64,000 bases of DNA from Owenia fusiformis. Taxonomy: Eukaryota > Annelida > Polychaeta > Sabellida > Oweniidae. Shown one piece after another: positions 21,985 through 32,404 of this stretch. Each line of letters begins with the position of its first letter. Positions within the stretch are counted from its first letter, which is position 1. The stretch is from the NCBI GenBank assembly GCA_903813345.2, contig CAIIXF020000002.1, forward strand, positions 23,948,455-24,012,454. The letters run 5' to 3'. The notes beneath the pieces were generated by a model. The model saw only the letters and a program-made list of their open reading frames with translations, made no database searches and was not told the origin of the DNA. The position numbers and the translations under genes are program-made.

Positions 21985-22971
21985 ATGGTGCTAAACTCTA
22001 CAGAGGGTGGAATAATCCATTTGGAGCCGGATATCCCAGTGTCAATAGTGCTGACATTGACATCCATAGTTACAATACTGGCTAATATTTACATCATAAT
22101 CGTGATCGTGAAAACAAAGTCCCTACATACACCAGCTGGGTACATGATGATATCATTGGCATGTACTGACTTTATGGTAGGATGGAGCCATAACGTTCCG
22201 TTGTGGTATTCTGACGCTAATGGTGTCATGGGACACAAGTGGTTCGTGTGCCAGTTCTCCTCTGTACTCTCATGTGTGTGCTGCGTATGTTCAATTTACA
22301 CGCTTGGGCTACTCAGTTTGGATAAATACCTCGCAATCACACGTCCTTTAAGATACGATGATTTTGTGACGATACCAAGATGTGTGATTCTTATCATCGG
22401 AGTGTGGGTGTTCAGTATCATCATCTGGATCCCGCCATTATTTGACCTTCCTCGGAGTGGAGACTATTATTTTGAAGAAGCGGCGAGGGTGTGTTATTTT
22501 GACACGACCACATCGCCATATTATACATTATTCATTGTAGTGGGAGTATTTGTACTCGTTTCCACCGTGATTGGATTCTGTTACTTCAAGATACTTAAGA
22601 TTAGTTTGGCTCAATCAAAAAGGATGGCAGAAACTCTCAGTTCTGATGGCGATGGCCCAAAAATATCAAAAACGAACAAAAAAGCAATACGAACACTGCT
22701 GACCATCGTTTCGGCATTTTATATAGCCTGGACGCCATACTGTACAGAAAGGGTGATCCGGGGCTTTGTTGGCGAATATGTCACTCCAGATTGGTTTCTC
22801 ATGGCCTCATCCACACTCGCTGTATCAAACTCATATTTTAATGCGTTCATATTCACACTGACAAATAGGAAGTTTCGACATTCAGCTATCACAATATTTA
22901 TGCCGTATTGGGGTAGAAATAGGGTGTCACCTAATACCATGGTAACCGATGTAACAACACATGACACATGA
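21985..22971 (+). CDS. Orphan rhodopsin-like (class A) GPCR, copy 2
   Basis: Intronless 328-residue paralogue of the receptor at 17688, colinear without gaps and mostly identical. Same landmarks: NST glycosylation site at 4-6, Asp62, Cys89/Cys170, DKY at 113-115, AWTP in helix 6, NAFIF in helix 7 (Phe at the tyrosine position, where copy 1 has Tyr290). Differences cluster in the first residues, helix 3 (SSVLSCVCCVCS versus PSVFVCGCCVTS), helix 5 and the helix 6/ECL3 region (ERVIRGFVGEYV versus EWVIRGFVGAYF), so ligand or coupling preferences may differ. It lacks the 60-bp leader array; one upstream frame ends at 21969, 15 bases before the start codon. An open frame with no breaks suggests it is functional. 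Confidence 0.9.
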   Translation: MVLNSTEGGIIHLEPDIPVSIVLTLTSIVTILANIYIIIVIVKTKSLHTPAGYMMISLACTDFMVGWSHNVPLWYSDANGVMGHKWFVCQFSSVLSCVCCVCSIYTLGLLSLDKYLAITRPLRYDDFVTIPRCVILIIGVWVFSIIIWIPPLFDLPRSGDYYFEEAARVCYFDTTTSPYYTLFIVVGVFVLVSTVIGFCYFKILKISLAQSKRMAETLSSDGDGPKISKTNKKAIRTLLTIVSAFYIAWTPYCTERVIRGFVGEYVTPDWFLMASSTLAVSNSYFNAFIFTLTNRKFRHSAITIFMPYWGRNRVSPNTMVTDVTTHDT

Positions 22972-25120
22972 ATATAGACAAATTAGGAGTGCGGCGGGAA
23001 AAGGTTACTACTAAAATGAATGAACCGAAAGTGATGAACGCTTTTGGCAGAGGCTTTTAACCTTTGAATTCCCCCCCCCTGATCAAAAATACGCATCAAT
23101 ATGTACCACGCGTGAGACCCCATACGCAGGAAGAGATGGGGATTTTGGCAAAACGAAAAGGCTGTCAAATTCCCTATCCTGGGAACAACTTAGTGAGTCA
23201 ATGTATGTTATACAACGGCAAAATTCAAACTCTGAGAATATACTGCGTGTCAAATTTCCGATCCCCCTCGTTGGGGCCGGTGTCACCCATCCTTTCACCT
23301 TTAAACTTTGCATAGATAGTAAGCACTTTCAAAGAAATTCAGCAGCTGGTGACAGAAAACATGTAAGCCATGAAAAATAGTACCATGGGTACTGGACTCA
23401 CAAGGGAAGGTTTCAATATTTTTAATATTTAATGGTGCAATTTTAAGCAAACTGATGGAAGACTTTTGGAGCTTGTGGTGGCCATTTTAAATCTTTGTTA
23501 CATGTTTTGCTTGAACACATTATTAATCACCCATAAATAAAGATACCTGTACAATTTCAAGTAATATTTGAGTTATTGCCAAAATATCTGAAACCCTGAT
23601 TTTCCCGCAATAAAAGTGATGGTCATTTTAAATATATGCAAATTATTTTGCTGAAACCAATGCAGACATTATTTATAACCTTTAAATTAAGGTACCTGAA
23701 TAATTTTGAGTAAAGGTTCAGGTAGGTTTTGGCAAACAATTTCAGACAGTTATATCTTGGGATTAGGACTTTTTTTGACAATGAAGGTATATCTTTTAGA
23801 TCTATTCACTATCTTAAAGAAAATTATATACAATAATAATAAAATCAAAACTTTTTCAATGATGTTGACCTCATCTTCACCAAAAATGTAATCTTTTTTT
23901 ACAATGTTCAATGCATTACTATTCTTTATTTTGATGTTAGGAAAAACTTTATAAGATGAGTGTTCCCAATGTTATTTCTCCATTGAAAAATCTCATGCTA
24001 TCCATTGGTTTCAGCACATTTTGGTCATCCAAATTCAATATCTTTAAAGTTTTAGCGTTAAAACGTTCTACAAAATTAATGTAATGTAAATCCAGATTTA
24101 CTCAAGAGCACTCGGCTAAGAGCGCTTAGCTAAAAAGTTTTAGGACCCTAGTCATAGCCAAGACGTCTTAGCGTTAAAACGTTTTACAAGCGAGTGTAAA
24201 TCCATCGGTTTTAGCTAAGAGCTCTTGGCCCGGTTTTTTGCGTTGCGCCGAACGAAACATGCATTTGAAACTTTCCATTTACATATGTCGCATGGTCCTT
24301 TATTTTGTCTTATCCCTTGTTCCCAATATCATCCCAAAATTATTGAGAAGAACTTATTTGCCAGGCGATTTATCATAATCCTAATTTATGCATAAAATCT
24401 TCCTGCTCTCTTTCATGCTTTTACCAATGCTGTCTTTAGGACATATTTTTCTGAAACCGATGCATTCTTTAGTACAAAGTCGGGTACAAAGTATAGAAGC
24501 GGTAAAGGAATAGCTATATTGACTGAATCGTCCTTCAACCAGTACTTAACTGGGTTTTTTCATTTTACATGTATACCTACATATCTTTAGGAAAACAGGT
24601 GTTAACTCGATCTTATTTCCTAAGACGTCTTGAAAATGGTAATGTAAACTCAACTTAATTTTTCTAAAACGTTTTAGCCAAAACGTCTTGGAATGCTGTG
24701 CGTAGTGTAAATTGGACTAATAAAAAGTTCTTGGTGAAAATTAGGTCAACATTTTTGCAAAAGTATGTTGATTGGTCCATTGGCCTTTCAATATCACTGA
24801 GGTCTGATTAACTAAATCATCATTATATCCATAATATATTCATAGATGAACCTACCTCCATGCAAAATGAACCAATAGATGTTATCTCCAGAGAATCGTT
24901 TATCTATGAATTCTGGGGCACTCGACCCTCTTATAGGTTCATTGTCTTTGATAAAGCATTATTAAATTGAATTCTTGGAATTGTAATATCCGCTTTTCCA
25001 GCAAATACTTGTGTTGTATAGTCGATTGTATCAAGGGAAAATCATGTAATTTCACGTCACGTCAAGTTTTTCACGTCATGTATTCACTAATAGTTCTCAT
25101 AGGTCCCATTTTATTTTACG
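22972..25120. other. Intergenic DNA 3' of GPCR 2
   Basis: No exon recognised. 23930-24055 is the second copy of the dispersed repeat at 1190-1325. 24040-24720 is rich in short palindromes (separate entry). The remainder is AT-rich. Confidence 0.5.
24040..24720. repeat. Two clusters of palindromic decamers
   Basis: Clusters at 24040-24240 and 24590-24700 contain AAGACGTCTT, AAAACGTTTT, AAGAGCTCTT and AGAGCGCTTA-type words spaced roughly 20-40 bases apart, alternating with GTGTAAATCC-like spacers. Both clusters share the pieces, so this is probably the two ends of an element. Confidence 0.5.
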
Positions 25121-25126
25121 TAAAGG

Positions 25127-25275
25127 CTAGAGTACCGACAATTGTCGGTACTCTAGACTCTGATGTGGTGGCACGCTAGAGGACCGACAAATAAATTGTC
25201 GGTACGGGAGATATGCTGTGTTTACACGCTAGAGGACCGACAAATATTGATTTTCGAATTTTCTGGCGCATGCGC
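25127..25275. repeat. Perfect 30-bp palindrome plus ACCGACAA repeats
   Basis: 25127-25156 equals its own reverse complement over 30 bases (core ACCGACAATTGTCGGT). Half-sites with the same flank, CTAGAGGACCGACAAAT.., follow near 25170-25200 and 25226-25250. A perfect NRF-1 palindrome GCGCATGCGC is at 25266-25275. Confidence 0.85.
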
Positions 25276-25577
25276 AACGTGCGGGGGGATATTTCAGATA
25301 TCATACGGATATTTTGGGAACAAGTGCAAAATCCGGGGAGGGCATTAGCCCCGGTTACCCGGGGATTACCAAACCCAGTCAAAAAATGGTAGCCCGGGAA
25401 CAGGGAATGGTAGTAAACGTTGAAAACCAAATAAAAAACATGAACAAGAAAGACGTTAGAGAGCTATTAATGCAGAGTAAACGGCTATATATATCCTAAA
25501 CAGACAGAATATTTCTCCTGAGCCGATCAGGCGTAGAAAGGGGCGTTTGCTACCCATTAGATAGAAGAAAATAGCTA

Positions 25578-25814
25578 CAGTTGGGGACATAAATAAATGA
25601 CAGGTGGATTTGCTGAAGTGAGGATTTCCCATGTTAAAAATAAGAGAATTTACAAGAGGCCATAAATCAGTGGATGAGATTATACAAAATGTAAAATATA
25701 CAAATTTTAAGGGATATGTATCCAGACAATATTGGAAATTATGGGCTTTCAGACCACCATAATTAGGAAATGGTGATCGAAAATCGACCTGTCATTTATT
25801 TTTGTCCCCAACTG
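25578..25814. mobile_element. TA-flanked mariner-type MITE
   Basis: The ends CAGTTGGGGACATAAATAAA and its near complement (TTTATTTTTGTCCCCAACTG) are flanked by TA on both sides, as for Tc1/mariner insertions. 237 bp, no ORF. Confidence 0.85.
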
Positions 25815-27040
25815 TAGAATGTTTTTTTATTTGAAGCTTATCGTATGGTATGAGGTTCCATATCCATCCGCCAAAAGGTATGACCCCTATATAGTCCATT
25901 TAAAAACCTGTGGTATCGTTCTAAATAACCCATAGTTGGCTTCTAGGGTACCTAGTATGCCACTATTTGGTATCAAAATAAAGAGGAGTTCAACTTTCAT
26001 TTGAATTACGAAAATAGCGATGTAGGTCAAAATAGTTCCGAACGTGAGCATGTTTACTACGCGTTTGCTTGTCATATCAGAATTGAGGAAGTGGTAGCAA
26101 ACGCGAGTTACAATAAACGGACGCTGATATCTCAAAATGTAACCTGACTCCCTAACCCCTATATGGACAGGTGCATTTTGATATATAACACTATGGGGGG
26201 TAAGCGTTTCATAGTTGGTCATGAACGCCATATGTGCAAAGTATTGTTATGAATTTTCGAATTTGGTGTTGGATTACGGTACTCATACCTTATAGCACAA
26301 TTTTTGATGGAAGTTGCATTTGGCTCACTTAGTAAATGGCCACGATTCCATCTCGAATGAGAGAGCTACCAAACGCAAAGTAAACAGTGATATATTCCAA
26401 ATGAGATATTTCTCCTGTGCCATGGCGTAGTAAGGGTAGAGGTCGACGGGGGCGAAAGCATCCCCTCCCCTAACTTGTTTGTTTGTTTATGTCCATCTGT
26501 AATAGGTGCTTTGATGCCACCTTTGTTTAGTCTCTGGTGCTTGTTTTCCACACTGTGCTATCACTTGTAAGTTTAACACTGATGGTTTGTAGAAGTCTCT
26601 TTTTTTTATATTTTACTTAAAATCCTTATCTAGTTGAACTAACGTATGTGTTTTTAAAATTTTAAAATCTTTTGCTCTTTATGATAAAAGTTCTGAATAG
26701 ATCGTTCAGTTTCCTGTTGATTTTGTTGGGGAGTTTTTGATTTTCTCCGGCCAGGGTTTTCAAGTCTAGTGTGTATTTAATTTCACACTCAAGTAAGATA
26801 CAGTCTGCATCGTGAAGCACTTTCTCCCGTAATTGTATATTGTATAACTGTATATTTCGACCCATTAGATAGAATAAGAAAAGAGCTTTAAAATGTTTTT
26901 TAATTGAAGCTTGTAGGACAATTTTGATGGAAGTTGAATCAATTTTTGTCGAAATAAATTATGGCTCACTACAAGTTAATGCCTGTACGATTCCATACTG
27001 CAAAAGAAGCACTATGCCCCCCCCCTCAAAAGAAAAAAGT
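25815..27040. other. Intergenic DNA with internal direct repeats
   Basis: Blocks such as ACCCATTAGATAGAA (25548 and 26860), TTTTGATGGAAGTTG (26302 and 26922) and TGGCTCACTA/TTAGT followed by ACGATTCCAT recur. They suggest a duplicated old element between the palindrome clusters at 25.1 and 27.2 kb. No exon. Confidence 0.45.
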
Positions 27041-27043
27041 AGT

Positions 27044-27112
27044 TCCTGCCGGGATTCGAACTCGGGACCGAGCGTGTTAGAGTCGTGCTCGGTAACCACT
27101 AGACTACCAGTG
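27044..27112 (-). repeat. tRNA-derived sequence (SINE head or tRNA relic)
   Basis: On the minus strand, a good box A (TAGTCTAGTGGTTA) and box B (GAGTTCGAATCCC) lie at tRNA spacing. The T arm has an A/C mismatch, and the acceptor and anticodon stems do not pair properly, so a functional tRNA is unlikely. The pol III promoter boxes are clear. Confidence 0.55.
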
Positions 27113-27159
27113 ATGAGGTTATCCTTACTAGTAAAAGTAGTGGATTTATTTATGAAATT

Positions 27160-27320
27160 GTCGGCTCTCTAGCAAAAACACGTAGCAGCCACTTGCGTAC
27201 CGACAATTGTCGGTTCTATATCTGGCACTACTAGGTGACGATAGAGTGCCGACAATTGTCGGTACCCCAGCAAATACCCCTGGACAGTCTCCAGTACCGA
27301 CAATTGTCGGTCCTGAAGCC
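27160..27320. repeat. Cluster of ACCGACAATTGTCGGT palindromes
   Basis: Three copies of the 16-bp palindrome, at about 27200, 27249 (first base changed: GCCGAC) and 27295, plus a half-site at 27159. Same core as the palindrome at 25134-25149. Confidence 0.85.
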
Positions 27321-28790
27321 ACTCCGTATATCTTTAATATGGATTAATAGTGGCATAATTCAACTAGTCTAATGGCAGAATTCCAGGTAAATATGCAGGA
27401 TAAACTGATTGCATCCTCATGCTAAGTCCATGGAACCTTTACGTATATCCTCAGTTTCTCAGAAGAACTCAAGTTGATCGAGTCTCGACAACTATATTCA
27501 TGTGGGAGGGTATTGCTAGAATCCATTTTCAATAGTAAGAACAGGACATTGGGCTCGCTTTTTAAAAAAGAAATTGTTGACTCTATTATACTTGTAGCAA
27601 AAATCATAGAACACACATAAAAATGACCACCATTTTCAAAATGGTCGCTCACGAGCCAAATTGTCAAAACAAAAGTAGGCACATGTACAATTTCAACAAA
27701 ATCGCACTCATGTACACGTACTAACCAAAGTGTCATAAGACAGTATGTCATGCTTATGAGTATTCACAAGTCAAATATGAACTAGTTAGCTCTATCACTT
27801 TTTGAGTTATTGTAAAAACTTAAAATAAAACACGTAAAAAATGGAGGCCATTTTCAAAATGTCATAAAACAGTGAAATGGCCACCAGGAGTGGGTATTTT
27901 GAAAATCAGCTTTTAAGTAACACCTCACTCCCATAGGGCATATGTGCACAAAATATGAACAAAACCGTACCAACTTACTTCGGTCCAAAGCCTTCTCTAT
28001 TATGTAAGCTAGAGACTCGAGTAAGTACCAACGGTATTTGAGTTATCTGACGGATCTACTTACTAAGCAGACAGACAAAACAGCTTGTAATATATAGATA
28101 CGGTACACTGTCCTACATGTTTTGTTAAAGAGCAACTGAAGCATACAATACAGACGGACGGACAGACGGCAAGACAAGTGGGTGATAACAATAGCTCACC
28201 ATTAGAGCTAAAAACCATTGTTGTGTGATGATACTGGTATGGTCTCAACAATCCTTTGAAATTTGCATTGACAGTAAAACGCATTTTCTCAAAAATACAG
28301 TCCTGAGGTGACACAAAAATGTAAAATATAAATATGAATAATAAAAACGACCAAAACTGATTTACAGATACAATGTAGATCATAGTAGGAAACTAAAGAA
28401 ATGTCTGATGAGAGTGTAATCCTCATATAATAATCACCACAAATAAACATTTTGGAAATAATTAAAAATAAAAAGGATGATATTTTTGATCCACCGTGTG
28501 TTCTATTAAATACAAAAGATGTAAATTTATATATAATTTGTTAATATATTTGTAATAAACTGTAAAAGTAGAATTAACAACTGTGAATAAAGAACCTTAC
28601 CATGATTTTATGATTGTACCATAACATAGATATATAAAACAATAATGTTTGTCACATTGTGCAATTCATAAAGTAGAGGAAATATCATTCATTCCACAAA
28701 AAAGTCTCTCATATAAAAATTAGTGTGTCTTAGTCATTATTTTCACACACTAGCTTTGCCAAACTCAGACAAAGGGGTGCGCACCCCACA
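27321..28790. other. Intergenic DNA
   Basis: No exon recognised. It contains mollusc/echinoderm-style transposon phrases (AAAATGGCCACCAGG, ACGGACGGACAGACGG near 28150) typical of old invertebrate DNA elements. Confidence 0.4.
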
Positions 28791-28799
28791 AAAAAGGAA

Positions 28800-29900
28800 A
28801 AAAGCTATTAACACCCCGACATTTGAACTCGGAATCCTACAAATACTCGGACTTCAGCAAACATGAGGTTTGGGCAAATTAGGTTCAATTCTTATGCCGG
28901 GCATAAGAGTAGATCTGTTCTTATGCCGGGCATAAGAGAAGATCTGTTCTTATGCCCGGCATAAGAGAAGATCTGTTCTTATGCCCGGCATAAGAGAAGA
29001 TCTGTTCTTATGCCCGGCATAAGAGAAGATCTGTTCTTATGCCCGGCATAAGAGAAGATCTGTTCTTATGCCCGGCATAAGAGAAGATCTGTTCTTATGC
29101 CCGGCATAAGAGCAGATCTGTTCTTATGCCCGGCATAAGAGTAGATCTGTTCTTATGCCCGGCATAAGAGTAGATTTGTTCTTATGCCCAGCATAGGAGC
29201 TAGATCTGTTCTTTAGTCGGCATAAATAGAAGATCTGTCCTTATGCTTTGCAAAAGATAATGAGAGTAAATTTGTTCACTTCAAGTTTACGCGCTCACAA
29301 ATTTGTTATATATTTTTACCAGTATTGGTCATTATTTCAATGCTCTGATAGATTTTGTACACCAGGCAGTACAGCAGTGAATAACAAAGAAATTTTGTAT
29401 TTATTTATAACAGTTCACTTTATATTCAAATCATTAATTTGATTTAATCAATATATCACTGTATATGTATTCTTTTGAAGTTAGTATAGATAATTATAAT
29501 GGTGTTTGAATGAATTTTTAGTCAATTAATTTTTTGCTAAGTTGGTTTTGACTTTAATGTATTGTCAGTAGCACTGTGTTATGGAGCTTCAAATGTAATT
29601 TCAATTCTCTGTTGACTTGAGGGATCCATAGATCTGTAGATTTGCAGAGCTTTTTCGACAACATTTTACTTGAAGTTGTAATCCAGATGTAACCATTCAT
29701 ATCATGTAGTAGCCATCCTTAGCTCATAGTCATAGGAGGGATTTTAGGCTTATTCATATAAAGTACCTTCCCAAATGATCTCCAAATTGATTGAATTAGA
29801 TGCTGGAGTCAGGACATCAAATGGTAGATGTAATCAATGTAATTGACTGTACATAGTACAATAATTGGTATGCACATTGTATATACTAGTATACATGCAC
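28800..29900 (+). repeat. Repeat unit with hairpin minisatellite, copy A
   Basis: Matches 44600-45720 in inverted orientation. Shared parts are the leader (ACATTTGAACTCGGAATCCT, tRNA T-arm-like), the hairpin array, a block with TCTGATAGATTTTGTACACC and the block CCATCCTTAGCTCATAGTCA. No transposase or ORF. Confidence 0.8.
28891..29246. repeat. 29-bp hairpin minisatellite, array A
   Basis: About twelve units at strict 29-bp spacing (28891, 28920, 28949 ..). Each has the 17-base palindrome CTTATGCCCGGCATAAG followed by AGAAGATCTGTT. The last two or three units are degenerate. The first two units have CCGGG instead of CCCGG in the centre. Confidence 0.95.
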
Positions 29901-31212
29901 TGTGTAGCCAGTGTGCAGTACAGCAAAAGTTTCCTTTGTTTATGTTGGTATTACCATTTACCATGGTCCTCAGAATGTAAACACCAATATCGGTCCATCC
30001 ATGTGAAGAGGGTGTACTAGCCTATTGTCTATAGTCGCTACAGTCACAAAGAACAACATAATGATGGAACAGAACAGTTTAGGCCCAGATCTGCAGAGTC
30101 ATATGGTGTAGGGAGCCAAGGGGTAAGTACATTTTCAGCAACTGCCTAAATTGCAATACATCTGTTGTGTCTTTTGGCACCTTTCTGCTTTTCCAACATT
30201 CTGAAAATGAAAAATGACAAACTAATTTTCAGCAATGTACAATGTAGGCCTATAGAAAGTGTCTGTTCCTATCCCCGAATTCAAAATGAAATCTGTGTTA
30301 GGCTATCCTAATCGTCATACAGTATTACTGAGAGACGGAGACTTAATTCATGTAGCCTAATTTTGTGCTCCAAAGACAGTCATGAATTTATTTTCAGCTT
30401 TGAAATTGAATTGACATGATTGAGGATTGATTTACAAATTACATTATTTTAATATTTTCCACTTCTACACAGGCTTATTAATTGTTTGAAATCAAAAACA
30501 TTCATGAAAACATACCCAGAATTCTGCAACAAATTTGTTCCAAATTACATCAGCCAGTTGATCTTTTGCTTCTTCCATTTTTCTGTGCTGTCTGCTAAAT
30601 AATTTGACCTTGGTTGCCATGACACATGTTTGTTTATATGTTTGTTTGATGACATCAGATTCTAAGAATTCTCTATCTTGAACTTTCTCTGCTTGTCATA
30701 TGCTTGGTTGCCATGACACAAGAAGATTTGTTTACATTGACCTGGCTTTGACCCTGTTTGTTTGATGAGTCATAAATCATAATTTAGCAGAAGACATAAT
30801 CTAGGCTCACACATGCACTGACAGACTCACAGCCTTGACAGAAAAGAGTCCTAGGCAATTGAATACTTGTAGATCTTTCTTTGGCAGATTGATATGTAAG
30901 TAAATGTATATTACTGAAATAATGTTCATTATTTATAAATGCTCAAATAATTTTAAATGAAATTCATAGAAAACAGAGAGATGAAATGTGAATTTTTCAC
31001 CATTTTTTCTCAAATGGAACAAGTGACTTGACTGATGATTTCAGATTTGGCTTTGACTTGTCATTGAGTTTTTTCTAAATATGAGATGATGTTCATTAGT
31101 TTATTGAGTTCAATACAAATGTGGGTTTATTTCTAGGGGGAGTAGGTGGTAAAGCAAGAGTTAATAATTGGTCATATTTATTTTTTTTCTCATTGTAAAT
31201 ACTTTTTCCTCT
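29901..31212. other. Intergenic DNA
   Basis: No coding exon. A possible non-coding exon end (GCCAAGGG followed by GTAAGTAC at about 30122) is seen but not supported by a reading frame. TTGGTTGCCATGACACA occurs twice (about 30612 and 30704) as part of a duplicated block. Confidence 0.4.
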
Positions 31213-31618
31213 AAAGGACGATTCTCGGTTTGGAGAACAGTCTCCTGGGCTAATAATTTTAGCTTATACTTTTTTTAATGAAAAATATAGAAACATTACC
31301 CAAAACTATGAATATTCAAAAGAGGACATTTAAATCTACAAGATGTAAAATTAACAAATTGGTCTGAAGCAGGGATAACGTTCTTCAATTTGACCGATTC
31401 AATAAAATACAAGTCTCGATTTGGGGAAAGAAGTTCATCAGTGTACTGCGCTAATATTTTTTTGCGAAAAATCTAGAAATATTACCCAAATTAAATTATG
31501 ACTATTCAAAAGCAGACATTCAAATCTATATTATGTAAAAAAATCAAATTTGTCCGAAGCAGGGATAATGCTCATTTAGATTGATGAACTTCGTTCTCCA
31601 AACCGAGAATCGTCCTTT
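31213..31618. mobile_element. MITE of the AAAGGAC..GTCCTTT family, copy 2
   Basis: The terminal inverted repeats AAAGGACGATTCTCGGTTTG and its complement bound two diverged direct copies of an internal unit (..GAAGCAGGGATAA.., ..CATTCAAATCTA..). About 405 bp. A relative lies at 12227-12433. Confidence 0.85.
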
Positions 31619-31830
31619 GAAAGTGTAGGGCTATGTAATGAGTCTACATTAGGAGAAATGGTCCTATCACCGTACGGGTAGGGGAAATGGTCCTAATTAT
31701 GGCACAATTGTCCTAAATAGCTAAAATATGCACCCACCATCTTTTAAACCAGTGTTACGAAAAACAGTTCAACACCATTACTCCAAATCTTCATGATTTA
31801 TTCAATTTAAAGGAGTTATAACCAAATGCC

Positions 31831-32283
31831 ATAAGGCCATGAGAAGTAGATTCTTTGTTTTGCGTCCTGGCAAAATCCAAATCATGCAAGGGTGCAAGGA
31901 AAACAAACACAAACTCAAGAAAAACACAAACTTGTTTGCTGGGAAATGTATACATTTTATGAGCATAAAAAGGAATGGCATACCAATTTGCAGTGATTAC
32001 AAACACATATCTATATATTTTATACAATATATTTAAACATAGCTATTATTCAAGGGTAAAAAATAAGAAAATTGCACAATGAGAGCCAAAGTAGTCAATA
32101 ACACCGTCAATTTTGACATGCATCAAATTATCGTCCATTTCGTCTGATTCTGATTGAACGAAATGCGATGGTACTTTCAGACCCTTGTGATTGCTATTTG
32201 GATGTGTTTGTTTTTTTCTGATTTACTCACAATCGTGCAAGCAATTGGATGCAAAACAAAGAATCTACTTCTTATGGCCTTAT
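31831..32283. mobile_element. Inverted-repeat element, about 450 bp
   Basis: ATAAGGCCATGAGAAGTAGA and the following TTCTTTGTTTTGC are mirrored by GCAAAACAAAGAATCTAC.. ending at 32283. It is non-coding. Confidence 0.75.
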
Positions 32284-32404
32284 ACTGACGCACTTGTAAA
32301 GTTTTCCTGCGCTAATGTGTATATATCTGCGTGTTACATTTAGAGACAATGCAAACGCAACTAAATTGATAGACAAATTAGCGATCAAACATATACTCCT
32401 CAAA

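Noticed and set aside
27044-27116. Functional tRNA gene (minus strand)
   Set aside because: Acceptor and anticodon stems do not pair and the T stem has an A/C mismatch.
28891-29246. Hairpin minisatellite considered as a CRISPR array
   Set aside because: Spacer-like parts are identical between units; no cas genes; animal genome.
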